Assembly: GCA_013180625.2 (NCBI GenBank)
Contig: SNVD02016092.1
Coordinates: 744,001 to 808,000, forward strand
DNA: 64,000 nt
Source of the DNA: Boswellia sacra
Lineage: Eukaryota; Streptophyta; Magnoliopsida; Sapindales; Burseraceae
Direction: 5' to 3'
The notes under the pieces were generated by a model that was given only the letters and a program-made list of their open reading frames with translations, was not told where the DNA came from and made no database searches. Of this stretch, positions 1-12,004 are shown piece after piece. Position 1 is the stretch's first letter. Each line of letters opens with the position of its first letter. The translations under genes were made by a program, and so were the position numbers.

Positions 1-900
1 ATTAATTAGGTCATATTAGTGTTATGATACTCGACATTATTAATACATGTGTCGGTTCATGTTGAGGGTGTTTAATACGCTAATCCATTTAATGACACAA
101 ATAGTTAACTATGTCATGTCAATACTTAACTTGCAAATCTATGTAGTGACATGAATTGTTACCTATGTACAACATATATATTATAAATCTGAAAATTTTA
201 TATTATAAAATAAATTAATCCATAAAATAGTAAATTAGATTGCTATTAATTTTTTATAATAAAAGTTAGTTATACTCTTAGAATAATTCTAATTGATATA
301 CATATATAAAATATGATTAATTATGCATAGATGAGTTCAACAATTAAGTAAATCATGTGAGTTAAATATGATATGATTACAACATGTGAGTGACACATTT
401 AAAAACGGTGTCATCTCCGTGTTGCATGTCTTGATACATGTAATTAAGTGGGTCGAATCCATGTTGGCCAAAATGTTATTAGTTCATATCTTGACATGAC
501 ATAGATACGACATGCAAACACGAACTGTCACCCATGATACAAGTGTTTCACAATTCAAATTTAGGGCACATAAAGAAGCATATATGCTTCATATGTCATA
601 AACCAGCATTATAATAAATATATGACTAAATAATAGTTGTGTAAATTTCTATGAAAATGAGTTTACAATAGGTTTGGCAGAATCAATTATACCCAAGTAA
701 TTTAATTTGATAAATTAATTGGAGCGATTGAATTATAACAAAAGTTTAAGAGATTAATATATGTTGTTTATTCCAAAAAATAACATAATTTGACTGAAAA
801 TAAAAAACTATTTAAAGTGGAGAATTATTAAGAAATTACCTTATTTTCAATTGTAATTAGTTCTTTTTGAGAATTCAACGAGGGCCTTCTTCGCATATTC
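1..900. other. AT-rich intergenic region, no gene seen
   Basis: No open frame of note. There are degenerate dispersed words such as GACATGAC/GTCATGTC around 100-130 and 430-550, which look like weathered repeat DNA. The last part (to about 900) is the region just beyond the stop codon of the minus-strand LRR gene and would hold its 3' UTR and polyadenylation signal. Confidence 0.6.
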
Positions 901-3900
901 TTAACCAATTATGACATTAGGAATGTGAGAAATCTTGATCCAGTCTTCGCCCTTCTCTTTTCTATAACAATTTTCTAAAATATGACAACCCTCAATTTTC
1001 AATTGCTTGAGTGTTGTGCTCTAACGAAGACGATCTAGCAATGCTTTTAATTTAGGACAACAATAAATTCTTAAAGAAAAAAGACATGGCATAATCGTAG
1101 CATTTTCTTCTTCTTCTCTACTCCTTATAATCTCATAATCTCACTCTTCCTAATTATCCATAAGCAAAATTTGAAGAGATTTCAGTTTAGGAAAGATAAT
1201 AATTAATGAATATGTAAAATCACTCCCTATTCCCCAAAATTCATTGCCCACTCTTTTCACACTGTCCATTCCTTCTATGTATAGTGATTCAAAAGATGAC
1301 AACTTTTTCAAATGAGGCAAATGCTTATAATTTCTACAATAATGTAGTATTAACTTCCTTAAGTTGACTAAAGATGTAATCAAGTTGGAGGGGAAAGTGT
1401 CACCTTTGTAATTGTGTACCCTTGATAACTTTAAGTTAAGGTATCTCAGGTTTGTTAAAGTTTTTATCTCTTCAGATAAATATTCACATCCTTTACACCC
1501 ACCAAGATCTAAAGATTTTAGATTTTATAACTCACACAACATATTAGGAAAAGATCTTAGTTGTGACTTGCGCAAATTAAGATATCTCAAACTATTTTTT
1601 ATCTTATTCTTTGAGGTAATTCTTCAAGTTTTTCATACTTACCAAGATCTAAGGTTTGTAAATTGTGTAATTCTGTCAACATTTTCGATAGGGATCCTAC
1701 ATTCAATTTGCACAAATTAAGGTATTTCAAATTTATTAATTTTCCAATCCCATGAGGTAATTCCTCAAATTTTTCACACCCACCAAGGTTTAAAGTTTGT
1801 AGATTATATAATTCACATAACATTTCAGGCAGTACCTTCAATGTGGGACACTAATTAACTAACAAGAAAGTAAGACTTGGCATGATTGTAAAATTTTCTT
1901 TTTCTCTCTTGTTTGTAATTTCATAATTCCACTCTTCCTATTCATTCATTTCCCAAAATCGAAGAGATTTCAATTTGAGAAAGAGAATAATTGACGAAGA
2001 TATAATATCACTCTTTATTCCCAAAAATTCATTACTTACTCTTTGTACACTCTTCATTCCTTTTATATATAGTGATTCAAGAGATGACAGCTTCCCCAAA
2101 AGAGGCAAATTCTTACAATTTATACACTCATAGAGTTCTAACTCTCTCAAGTCGATTAATTATGCCATCAAGTTGGAATCAAGTTGGAAGGAAAAGTGAC
2201 ACCATTTTAGCTGTGTCCTTTTAATAACTCTAAATTAAGGTATCTCAAGCTTGTTAATTTTTTCATCGCTTCAGGTAAATATTTCAGTCCTTCACACCCT
2301 CCAGATCTAAAGATTGTAGATTATATAACTCACATAACATTTTATGGAAGGATCTTAGTTTTGACTTGCACAAATTAAGATATCTCAAGTTATTTAATTT
2401 TCTTATTCCTTGAGGTAATTCTTCAAGTTTCTCACAGCCATCGAGATCTACGTTTTGGAGATTGTATAATTTACACAACATTTCAGGTAACATCTTTAAT
2501 TTAGGGCACTTATTAACAAACAAAAGAGTAAGACATGGCATGATTGTATTATGTTCACGTTTTTCTTTCTTATCCATAATCTCATAATTCCACTCTTCTT
2601 ATTCATTCATTTCCCAAAATCCAAGAGATTTCAATTTGGGAAACAAAATAATTGATGAAGGTGTAATATTACTTTTTATTCCAAAAAATTCATTACCTAC
2701 TCTTTTCACGCTCTTCGTTCCTTTTATGTATAGTGATTCAAGGGATGACAATTTACCTAAAGGAGGCAAATGTTTATAATTTATACACTCACAGAGTTCT
2801 AACTCTCTCAAGTTAATTAATGATGTCACCAAGTTTGAAGGAAAAGTGTCACACCTGTGTAACTATGTACCATTAATAATTCTAAGTTAAATTATCTTAA
2901 ATTTGTTAATTTTTCTACCTCTTCATGTAAATAGTTACATCCTTCATACCCAGCAAGATTTAAAGATTCTAGATTATATAACTCACACAACATATTAGGT
3001 ATCTCAAGTTTTCCCTTTTATTCGTAATCTCATAATTCCACTCTTCCCATTCATTCATTTCCCAAAATCTAAGAGATTTCAATTTAGGAAATAGAATAAT
3101 TGATAAAGATGTAATATCACCCTCCATGTCCAAAAATTCATGACCTAGTCTTTTTTTCACTCTTTATTCCTTTTATATATAATGATTCAAAGGATGACAA
3201 CTTCCTTAGAGGAGGCAAATGCTTATAATTTATACACTCATAAAGTTCTAACTCTCTGAAGTTGATTAATGATGACATCAAGTTAAAAGAAAAAGTAACA
3301 CCTTCGTAGTTGTGTATCTTTAATATATCTAAATTAAGGTATCTCAAGTTTGTTAATTTTTCTATCTCTTCCTGTAAATATTTAAATCCTTCACACCCTT
3401 TAAGATCTAAAGATTGTATATTATATAACTCACACAACATATTAGGGAAGGATCTTCGTTTCGACTTGCACAAATTAAGACACCTTAAGTTATTTAATCT
3501 TTTTATTCCTTGAGGTAATTCTTCAAGTTTCTTACACCCACCAAGATCTAAGATTTGTAGCTTGTGTAATTTACACAACATTTCAGGCAGCACCTTTAAT
3601 TTGGTGCACCGATTAACTAACAAAAGAGTAAGACATGACATGATTGTAACATTTTCTTCTTTTTCTTTCTTATTTGTATTCTCATCATAATTCCACTCTT
3701 CCCATTCATTCATTTCTCAAAATCCAAGAGATTTCAATTTGGGAAAAAGAATAATTGATAAAGATGTAATATCACTCTCTATTCCCAAAAATTCATCATC
3801 TACTCTTTTTACATTCCTTATTCCTTTTATGTATAGTGATTCAAAGGATGTCAACCTCCCCAAAGGAGCCAAATGCTTTAATTTATACATTCATAGAGTT

Positions 3901-5996
3901 CTAACTCTCTCAAGTTGATTAATGATGTCATCAAGTTGAAAGGAAAAGTGGCCCCTCTATAGTTATGTACCTTTAATAACTCTAAATTAAGTTGTTTCAA
4001 ATTAGTTAGTTTTTCTATCTCTTCAGGTAAATATTTAAATCCTTCAGACCCTCTAAGATCTAAAGATTATAGATTATATAACTCACACAACATATTAGGG
4101 AAGGATCTTAGTTTTGACTTGCACAAATTAAGATATCTCAAGTTATTTTATTTTCCTATTTCTTGAGGTAATTCTTCAAGTTTCTCACACCCATGAAGAT
4201 CTAAAGTTTGTAGATTGTGTAATTCACACAACATTTCAGGTAGCACCTTTAATTTGGGAGACCAATTAACTAATAAGAGAGTAAGACATGGCATGATTGT
4301 GATATTTTCTTCTTTTTCTCTCTTATTTCTAATCTCATAATTCCACTCTTCCCATTCATTTATTTCCACAAATCTAAGAGATTTCAATTTAGGAAAGAGA
4401 ACAATTGATGAAGTTGTTATATCACTCTCTATTCCCAAGAATTCATTACTCACTCTTTTTACACTCTTCATTCCTTTTATGTATAGTGATTCAAGTGACG
4501 ATAATTTTCAGGCAAATGTTTATAATTTATGCACTCATAGAGTTCTAACTCTCTTAGGTTGGTTAATGATGTCATCAAATTGGTGGAAAAAGTATCACCT
4601 TTATAATTATATACCCTTAATGACTCTAAATTAAGGTATCTTAAGTTTGTTAATTTTTCTATTTAGGTAAATATTTAAATGCCTCACACCCACAAAGATT
4701 TTAAGATTCTACATTATAAAAAACTCACATAACATATTATGGAAGGATCGTAGTTTCGACTTACACAAATTAAAATTCCTCAAGTTAATTAATTTTCCTA
4801 TCTCTTTAGGTAATTCTTCAAGTTTTTCACACCCACTAAGATTTAAGGTTTCTATATTGAGTAATTCACACAATATCTCAAGTAGTACCTTCAATTTGGG
4901 GCACTAATTAACTAACAAGAAAGTAAGACATGGCACGAATGTAACATTTTCTTCCTGCTCTCTCTTATTTCTAATCTCATAATCCCACTATTCCCATTCA
5001 TTCATTTCCCAACATTTAAGAGATTTCAATTTAGGGAAGAGAATAATTGATGAAGATGTAAAATCACTCTCTATTCCCTAAAATTCATTGCCAACTCTTT
5101 TCACACTCTCCATTCCTTTTATGAATAGTGATTCAAGAGATGACAACTTTCTCAAAGGAGGTAGATGCTCATAATTTGTACACTCATAGAGTTCTAACTG
5201 TCTTAAGTTGATTAATGATGTCATCAAGTTGGAAGAAAAAGTGATCCCTCTGTAGTTGTGTGCCTTTAATAACTCTAAACTAAGGTATCTCAAGTTTGTT
5301 AATTTTTCTATCTCTTCGGGTAAATAATTAAATCCTTCACACCCACAAAGATCTAAAGAATCTAGATTATATAACTGACATAAAAGATTAGGAAAGGATT
5401 TTGTTTTCAAATTACACAAACTAAGGTACCTCAAGTTTATTAATTTTCCCATCCCTTAAGATAATTCTTCAAGTTTTTCACACCCTCTAAGATCTAAAGT
5501 TTGTAGATTATATAATTCACTCAACATTCAGGTACGAATCTTTTGTTCAACTTGCACAAATTAATATATCTCAAATTCATTAAATTTCCCATAGCTTGAG
5601 GTAGTTTTTCAAGTTTTTGACACCTACCAAGGCCTAAAGTTTCTAGATTGTATAATTCACACAAAATTTCAGGTAGATTTCTTATGTTTAGGCTGCAAAT
5701 TTTGAGATATCTCAAATGTTTTAGTTTTCCTATCTCTTCCGGAATCCTTTCAACCAAGCTCTCTTTTGTTTTGAAAACTAATGCACTTAAACACGTGAAT
5801 CTACTAAGTAATTTTGGCAGAACATTACTTGGTAATGAATCATGAAAATCTTCAGCAGTACTAATAAAAAGATAATGCAACCTTTTCATACTACAAACAA
5901 ATTGGAAAGCTAGACTCGAATTGCCATTCTTAAGCATTAAGCTTAAATGGCGAATGTTCTCATAGAAAGAGTTTTAAGGATGGCTCTTCGAGACTA
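901..5996 (-). pseudogene. CC-NBS-LRR resistance gene, LRR half (broken)
   Basis: Minus-strand leucine-rich repeat region of an RGA-type CNL intracellular immune receptor. Repeats read LxxLxxLxLxxCxxxxxLPxxIxxLxxLxxL, and the motif LPPLGKLSSLESLYIKGM followed by KSVKRVGNEFLGI recurs. The 5' (N-terminal) side begins at the Copia target site with EEPS...ENIRHLSLMLKN, the usual link between winged helix and LRR. The C-terminus is recognisable (GEDWIKISHIPNVIIG, stop at 901-903). The frame is broken repeatedly: a frameshift near 5950, another near 5520, many between modules, and an in-frame TAG near the end, so no single receptor could be made. About seven copies of a ~650-bp LRR module make it much longer than a normal CNL LRR. 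The family acts in the cytoplasm in effector recognition; this copy is inferred to be non-functional. Confidence 0.9.
1150..5150 (-). repeat. Tandem amplification of a ~650-bp LRR module, about seven copies
   Basis: The codons for the NEFLGIESD-like segment recur at about 1225, 2012, 2676, 3118, 3776, 4426 and 5069. Spacings are 787, 664, 442, 658, 650 and 643 bases. Each unit holds about eight LRRs, ending in the LPPLGKLSSLESLYIKG consensus and an Asn/Glu-rich stretch with WEMNEWEEWNY. The 442-base spacing marks a unit that lost part of its sequence near 3000. Copies differ by scattered substitutions and small indels. Confidence 0.85.
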
Positions 5997-6001
5997 TTTC
6001 C
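5997..6001. repeat. Target-site duplication TTTCC, left copy (Copia)
   Basis: TTTCC directly precedes the TG of the left LTR. The same five bases follow the CA of the right LTR at 14281-14285. Removing the element and one copy joins the winged-helix coding sequence (…LTAIEG) to the LRR leader (…EEPS), which confirms the insertion point. Confidence 0.93.
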
Positions 6002-6577
6002 TGTTGGAATAAAAAAGGTTTTAAATTTTATGAGTTATAAAACCTAATTGTGCATGAGTTACAAAATTTATTGCATGAGTTACAAAGTTTAATTTCATTT
6101 GTAGGTTGCATAATTTATAAGCACATTATGTTATAGGAGTTACACTATTAATTATATAGGTTACAATGTCTAGGTACACTAGTATATAAGGAGGTCTTTA
6201 GGTTCAATTTTTAGAGACTAATCATCAAAGCCATCACTCCCCCTTTTCAATTCTAAAATTCTACAATTTTGCAACTACGACTTGTAAGACAGGTTCATAT
6301 TCTTCAGGTGATCGTGCTCATCGAGGAGAGTGGCTGAGAGCTATTGGGTTATATCTTGGAGCCCTTGAGGATCGTCTTTAACCCACACGAAGGAGAGGAC
6401 TCTTTGGCTTTAGGACAACGCTTTACGCGTGCCTCTCGTAGCACAGGCCAAATTTTTTTAACTTGCTTTTATAGTTTTTATATTTGTTATTTATTTTGTT
6501 ATTTGTTTATTTAATATATTTAAAATAATATTGATTGAGCATGTGTTATTTGGTGAATTAATAATATTTTTCTAACA
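6002..6577 (+). repeat. Copia left LTR
   Basis: 576 bp, beginning TGTTGGAATA and ending TTTTTCTAACA. A TATA-like TATATAA lies at 6183-6189. It has 12 extra bases (near 6490) relative to the right LTR. The sequence just inside the LTR (6578 on) does not match the initiator-Met primer site TGGTATCAGAGC usual in plant Copia elements. Confidence 0.93.
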
Positions 6578-6720
6578 ATCTAAAGCCAAAGATTACTTAC
6601 TCGTTTGTTTTGATATCCGTATATATATTTTATAAATTTTAATTTGTTTATTCTAATTATATAATTGTCTGTGTATTTATTATAATATAATATTTAATTA
6701 ATAAATCATTGCTTGGTTTG

Positions 6721-6764
<44 letters not shown>

Positions 6765-7307
6765 CAAGGTGACTTCCAAAGTATTTTTTTACATATCATA
6801 ATTATTTTTTAAAGTTTGTTTTAAATTCATATAAGACTTGAAGTTATGTTTGCAATAGAATAATAAATTATTTAGACAAAATTTGAAATTTGAATACATT
6901 AAATTTTATTTATAAAACTGAAGGTTACATTTTTTTTTATATTTAAGTTTCTGTTATAATTTTTAATGCATTAAATTTTATTTATAAAATTGAAAGTTAC
7001 ATTACTTTATCTTAAATATTTAAGTTTCTATTACAATTCTAAAATATTTATGATACTAAAGTTGTTATAACTTTTATTAATTTATTAGTTTAAAAACTCT
7101 AAACGGTTTTATTTTGCTTTCAAATTTAAAATAGTTATTTAATTTAATTATCGGTTACATTTTTTGCATAAGTGTCTACTAATTGTTTAATTAGTTTGAA
7201 ATTTTTATTAATTGCATATTGAATATTTTGTGATAATTATTTTATATATTGTGCGCAGATCTATATTAGTTATTTCCTTTGCTTTTAGATATTTTAGTGT
7301 AAAGACA
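6578..7307 (+). other. Copia untranslated leader
   Basis: About 730 bases of very AT-rich sequence between the left LTR and the gag ATG. It includes a (TA)n microsatellite at 6726-6758 and two similar stretches around 6900 and 6970 (ATTAAATTTTATTTATAAAA). No coding signal is seen. Confidence 0.7.
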
Positions 7308-8231
7308 ATGAATAAGATTGAGGAAGCAAATAGTATAAAACCTGAAAAATTTAATGGACAAAATTTTAGGAGATGGCAAAGACAATTGAAATATTGGCTC
7401 ACTGTTCTAGGTTTAATTTCAGCTATTGAACCAACTAGTCAACTTAGTGAACCATCTAGTCAACCTAGCAATACATCTGCAACCCAAGAAGCCTCTAGTT
7501 CCACTTTTACTTCCACAACTCAAATGTCAAAAGAGGCAATAGATTATCATTGTCACAATAGAATATTAAGTGCTTTATCAGATCATCTCTATGATGTTTA
7601 TGAAACTACCAAAAATGCCTTAGAATTGTGGAATACTCTTGAAGCTGTTTATGGGATAGAAGACACTAGTCTAGATAGATTTGCTATTTGAAATTTTAAT
7701 CTTTATAAAATGGTAGATTCTAAGCCTATTAGAGATCAAATTCATGAGTTCTAAGAACTTTTGAGAAGAGTTGAGAAAAATGGTACTACTCTTAGTGAAG
7801 ATTTTAAGGTGTCATGTTTAATAAAAAAGTTACCTCCTAGTTGGTCTGATTTTTTCAAATCTTTAAAACATAGACAAGGAACTCTTTCCATGACACAAGT
7901 GATTAACTCACTTACAATTGACGAAAATAATAGAGTTGGTACTTTTAATCAAATTGAAAGTACTAAAGTAAACTTAGTTGAAAACACAAGGAATTTCAAG
8001 AACAATAAGAGAAATGGTTTTCAACCTAGGAGAAGGAGCTTTAAGAATAAGTATAATCAACATAATAGGTCTAAGAATTCTAAAGGCAAAGGGGATATGA
8101 TTTGCTATGTTTGTGGAAGGTCTAATCATGTGGCGAAAGATTGTTTTTACAAAAAGATAGAACCCTACAAACATAAGCCCAAGCAACATCATAAAGATCA
8201 AAAGGATCAAGTACACGTCTTGGAAGAATGA
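7308..8231 (+). pseudogene. Copia GAG region with in-frame stops
   Basis: Starts at the ATG at 7308 (MNKIEEANSIKPEKFNGQNF, a typical Copia GAG N-terminus with an RRWQ motif following). A zinc knuckle of the CX2CX4HX4C type (CYVCGRSNHVAKDC) lies near 8103-8144. The frame contains stops at 7689-7691 and 7753-7755 and ends with TGA at 8229-8231. The protein would package element RNA into virus-like particles; this copy cannot be translated as one piece. Confidence 0.9.
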
Positions 8232-8282
8232 AGTCCAAGTGAACCAAATGAACCTCTCATTAGGTATAATAATTCTAATTCT

Positions 8283-8978
8283 TTGAGCATTAATTTTACT
8301 TATGAAAATAATGAATGGTGGTTAGATTCAGGCGCAAATATTCATGTTTGTTTTGATAGAAGTTATTTTAAAAATTATAAGAACTCAAGTGGAGGAAGTG
8401 TGACCCTAGGCAATAATACTACCGCACAAGTACTTGGGATTGGATATGTTGAATTGAAGATGACCTCTGGAAAGACTTTAATTCTCAAGGAAGTGCGTTA
8501 TGTTCCTGAAGTGAGAAGAAATCTTGTTAGTGAGTCTTCTTTAGTTTAACAAGGATACAAAATTGTTTTAGAGCCCAATAGAGTTGTAATCTCTAAAAAT
8601 AATGTATTTGTGGGTAAATGTTATGTTTGTAATAGTTTATTTAAGTTGAACAATTTTTCAAGATTTAATAAAGTTTCCAAAGTTTTTAATATTGAAACTT
8701 CTAATATTTGGCATGGGAGACTTGGACATGTATTTTTAAAGAAAATCAAAAGAATGATAGATCTTGACTTAGTGCCTAAAGCTATAATTGATTTTAAACA
8801 TAAGTGTGAGATTTGTGTTCAAGCTAAACAATCTAGGAAGCCTTATAAGTCGATTGAGAGGACAACTAAAGTTTTAGAACTTATACATAGTGATGTTTGT
8901 GATTCTAATCGATCACCAACTAGAGGAGGAAATAGATACTTTGTAACATTTATTGATGATTGTTCTAAGTATTGTTAA
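8283..8978 (+). pseudogene. Copia protease and N-terminal integrase, broken
   Basis: Same frame as gag. Aspartic-protease motif WWLDSGANIHVC lies near 8318. A TAA stop at 8547-8549 is followed by the GAG-pre-integrase domain (WHGRLGH, then zinc-ligand cysteines in CEICVQAKQ). The integrase core begins with the first catalytic Asp in LIHSDVCD and continues FVTFIDDCSKYC, then a stop at 8976-8978. This is one reading frame interrupted by point lesions, followed by a frameshift near 8998 into the next integrase piece. Confidence 0.9.
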
Positions 8979-8997
8979 GTATACTTGATTAAGACTA

Positions 8998-9329
8998 AGA
9001 TGAGGTATTTGATAAATTTAAAGTATACAAAAATGAGGTAGAAAATCAATTAGATAAAAGAATTAAGAAGCTTAGATCTGATAGAGGAGGTGAGTATACT
9101 TCAAGTGCTTTAAGTATTTTTTGTGAAGAGAATGGTATTATTCATGAGTTAACTCCACCTTACTCACCACAATCTAATGAGGTTCCTGAAAAGAAAAATA
9201 GAACTTTGATGGATATGGTGAATTCTATGTTGTTAAGTTCTGGTTTACCAGATAATTTGTGGGGGGAAGCAATATTATCCGCATGTTTTATATTGAACAG
9301 AATAACGATTAAGAACTTAGAGAAAACTC
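8998..9329 (+). pseudogene. Copia integrase core, second half
   Basis: In a different frame from the preceding piece. Shows the second catalytic Asp in RSDRGGEYTS, then TPPYSPQSNE and the catalytic Glu region (EKKNRTLMDM), then SGLPDNLWGEA. It runs directly into the nested insertion at 9330, just after coding for KNLEKT. The expected continuation (…WKRRVPNLKILKLWGCL) is found at 11204 on the far side, with one extra base. Confidence 0.88.
9325..9329. repeat. Target-site duplication AACTC, left copy
   Basis: AACTC precedes the nested element, and the same five bases are at 11199-11203. Joining the flanks restores the Copia integrase reading apart from a single extra T. Confidence 0.9.
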
Positions 9330-9657
9330 TGTTGACCCAGGTATGGCAACCCAAGAGGGGGGTGAATTGGGTTTTTATTTATCAAAACGGATTTAGAAAA
9401 CTTTTCTTGAAAGATCAAAATTAGTTTATTCTTTCTTTGAGAACAAAGGTGAAGAAGATGAAAATAAAAGTTGTCTAAAATGCAATCAAGAGAATAGCAA
9501 TAATAAACAATCACAAGTGCAAGTAAACATAAAGAGGATAGGGATAGAGAGAGTGCAAACTCAATTTACGTGGTTCGGCAAACCTTGCCTACGTCCACGG
9601 GCTCCTAGCTCCACGAGCTAAGCTTTCCACTAAGTTGTAGAAATCTTTACAACTTGC

Positions 9658-9982
9658 TTGATGAACAACCTCACCAAGACTTTTTCCTTCAACCCTTGAT
9701 AACACCACACCAAGAGTTCTTCTTGATGAATAACCTCACCAAGACAACCTCCTTCAACCCTTGATAACACCACACCAAGAGTTCTTTTTGATGAACAACC
9801 TCACAAAGGCAACTTCCTTCAACTATTGATAACACCACACCAAAAGTTCTTCTTGATGAACAACCTCACCAAGGTAACTTCCTTCAACTCTTGATAACAC
9901 CACACCAAGAGTTCTTCTTGATGAACAACCTCACCAAGGAAACTTCCTTCAACTCTTGATAAAAACACACCAAGAGTTCTCT
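9658..9982. repeat. Five tandem 65-bp repeats
   Basis: Units begin TTGATGAA at 9658, 9723, 9788, 9853 and 9918, an exact 65-base period. Each contains AACCTCACCAAG, CTTCCTTCAA, CTTGATAACACCACACC and AAGAGTTCTT. The copies differ at a few positions each. Confidence 0.92.
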
Positions 9983-10287
9983 CAAGGATAACTTTTATCC
10001 TTTACAAGAAGATCTTACACTCACCACAATACAAGAACAAAGAAAATTTTTACAACAACAGTATAACTCTCTTCAAAGAGTAGATAAAGAATATAAAAGC
10101 TCTCTAGACTTGATATTTCTCTTGTTTATTTCTTGATAGATGCTTCTCTTCTTCTTCTGAATGCATGGGAGAAGGGCTCCTTTTATAGACAAATGGGATG
10201 AACTTAATCAAGTGAAGACACTAACTCCAAATTTTCTACCTACCATAAAAACCGTAATCTTGTCTGCCATTTTTGTCAATGTTCTGT

Positions 10288-11010
10288 TTGAAATTTGAAA
10301 ATCTACAAAACATAAAAGATCTGAAAAATTGAATAATATTTCCAACGCATCAAGAAACAAGTCATTTGGATATCTGTAGCTCAAGATATGGCCAAAACAC
10401 CATTCGGTGCTCATGTGACTTGATTTTTCTTTCTTGTGTCAGTCCACCGAGTTACATGTGTATTATGTCGGCCTTCCATTTGAAATTTGAATTTTTTCAA
10501 AGAATATGAAATGTGCTACATTGAATCATATTTCCAATTCCACAAGAATCAAGTCATTTGGATATCTCTAGTTCAAGATATGGACAAAAAATCATTTGGT
10601 GCTCATATGAGTTGATTTTTCTTCTCTGTGTCAGTCCACTGAATTCCATGTCAATTGTGTCGGCCTTCCAGTTGAAATTTGAATTTCTTCAAAACATATG
10701 AAATGTGCCTCATTAAGTCCTCTTTCCAATGCCGTAAGAATCAAGTCATTTTGATATTTCTAGCTCAAGATATATCCAAAAGAGTATTCGGTACTCATGT
10801 CAGCTACTTTCATTTGTCTTTCAACTTGCATGATGATTTGGACAACCTTGCACTTAAAATTTGAATTTCTTTAAAACATATGAAATGTTATAAATTGAGT
10901 AAGCTTTCCAAAGGCTCAAGAATAACATCATTTGGACATTTGTAGGGATATATATGACCAATTGATTGAACATTACTCATGTGTCACATTCCTTGAGTCA
11001 ATCCTTATTC
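10288..11010. repeat. Four diverged ~190-bp tandem repeats
   Basis: Units start with TTGAAATTTGAA (or a close variant) near 10288, 10479, 10673 and 10857. Each holds AAGTCATTTGGATAT, CTCAAGATATGG and a GGTGCTCATGT-like word in the same order. The first two resemble each other most; the fourth is shortened and most changed. The array lies wholly inside the nested TG...CA element. Confidence 0.8.
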
Positions 11011-11198
11011 TTAAACTTTGGTGCCTTTAACATGTAGTCTTCTCCTTAGCTTCAACACTTCATTTTAATAAGCCTCTTTTTGATTTTACAATTATTTCAA
11101 TGATCTTACTCTTGAACATAAATAAACATGTTAGTAAATCTCAATTAATCAATGTGTATTGTTATCATCAAAATTATCATGTAGCCTTAGGGCTAACA

Positions 11199-12004
11199 AA
11201 CTCCTTGTGAAATTTTGGAAAAGAAGAGTTCCTAATCTTAAAATCCTTAAATTGTGGGGGTGCTTAGTTGGTATACCTGAGCCTAAGAGAAAGAAAATAA
11301 GACTAAAAATAATATATGCAGTTTTTATTGGATACGCCCAAAATAGTAGTGCAAATAGATTTTTAGTTATAAATTCTGAAGTCAGTGGAATATCTAATAA
11401 CACAATCATAGAAACTAGAGAAGCTACTTATTTTGAAGATATTTTTCCTTTTAGAACTAGAGTTCAAAAAACCATTTTTGGTCCATCTACTTCAATTGAT
11501 AATGAGAAAACACTTACTAATTTATCAGTTGATGAATCACAAGTTGAACCTAGGAGGAGTAAAAGACCTAGAAAAGAAAAGAATTTTGGAGAAGAATTTT
11601 ATACTTACTTGGTGGAAGGAGATCCTTGTTCCTATAAAGAAGCTGTAACTTCCATTGATGCACCTTTTTTGAAGGAAGCTATAAATAGTGAATTTGAATC
11701 TATAATTCAAAACAACACTTGGGTTTTAGTGGATCTTTCACCTGGGAACAAAGCAATAAATTGTAAATGGGTTTTTAGAAAGAAGTTGAAATCGGATGAT
11801 TTTATAGATAAGTATAAGGCAATGCTAGTAGCAAAAGGATTTACACAAATAGAAGGAATAGACTATTTTGATACTTACTTACCAGTTTCTAGTATCACAA
11901 CAATTAGGATTTTGATAGCTTTAGCTTTTATACATAATTTAGTTATTCATCAAATGGATGTAAAGACCGCTTTTCTAAATGAAAATTTAGATGAAACAAC
12001 CTGA
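11199..12004 (+). pseudogene. Copia integrase C-terminus and start of reverse transcriptase
   Basis: Resumes pol after the nested insertion: KRRVPNLKILKLWGC, then an integrase C-terminal region ending in an RRSKRPRKEKN stretch. RT begins YKEAVTSIDAPFLKEA and continues through NNTWVLVDL, CKWVFRKKLKSDD, the AKGFTQIEGIDYFDT block and HQMDVKTAFLNENLDE. A frameshift at about 11990 ends this frame. The RT part is well conserved, so most lesions are recent. Confidence 0.9.

Larger units (their letters stand above)
9330..11198. mobile_element. Nested 1.87-kb TG...CA element (solo LTR or small non-autonomous LTR element) inside Copia pol
   Basis: Starts TGTTGACCC and ends GGGCTAACA, short inverted ends with the TG/CA signature, flanked by 5-bp TSD AACTC. 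These are the features of an LTR or solo LTR. Inside are the GAGGGGGGTGAATTGGG segment at 9355-9371, an ACGTGGTTCGGCAAACC segment near 9570, five 65-bp tandem repeats (9658-9982) and four diverged ~190-bp repeats (10288-11010). No RT, transposase or other conserved protein is seen. I infer a solo LTR; a MITE-like DNA element is less likely because of the 5-bp TSD and the TG/CA ends. Confidence 0.75.

Noticed and set aside
9658..9982. Regular 65-bp repeats considered as a CRISPR-like array
   Set aside because: The units are contiguous tandem copies with no variable spacers, inside a plant transposable element.
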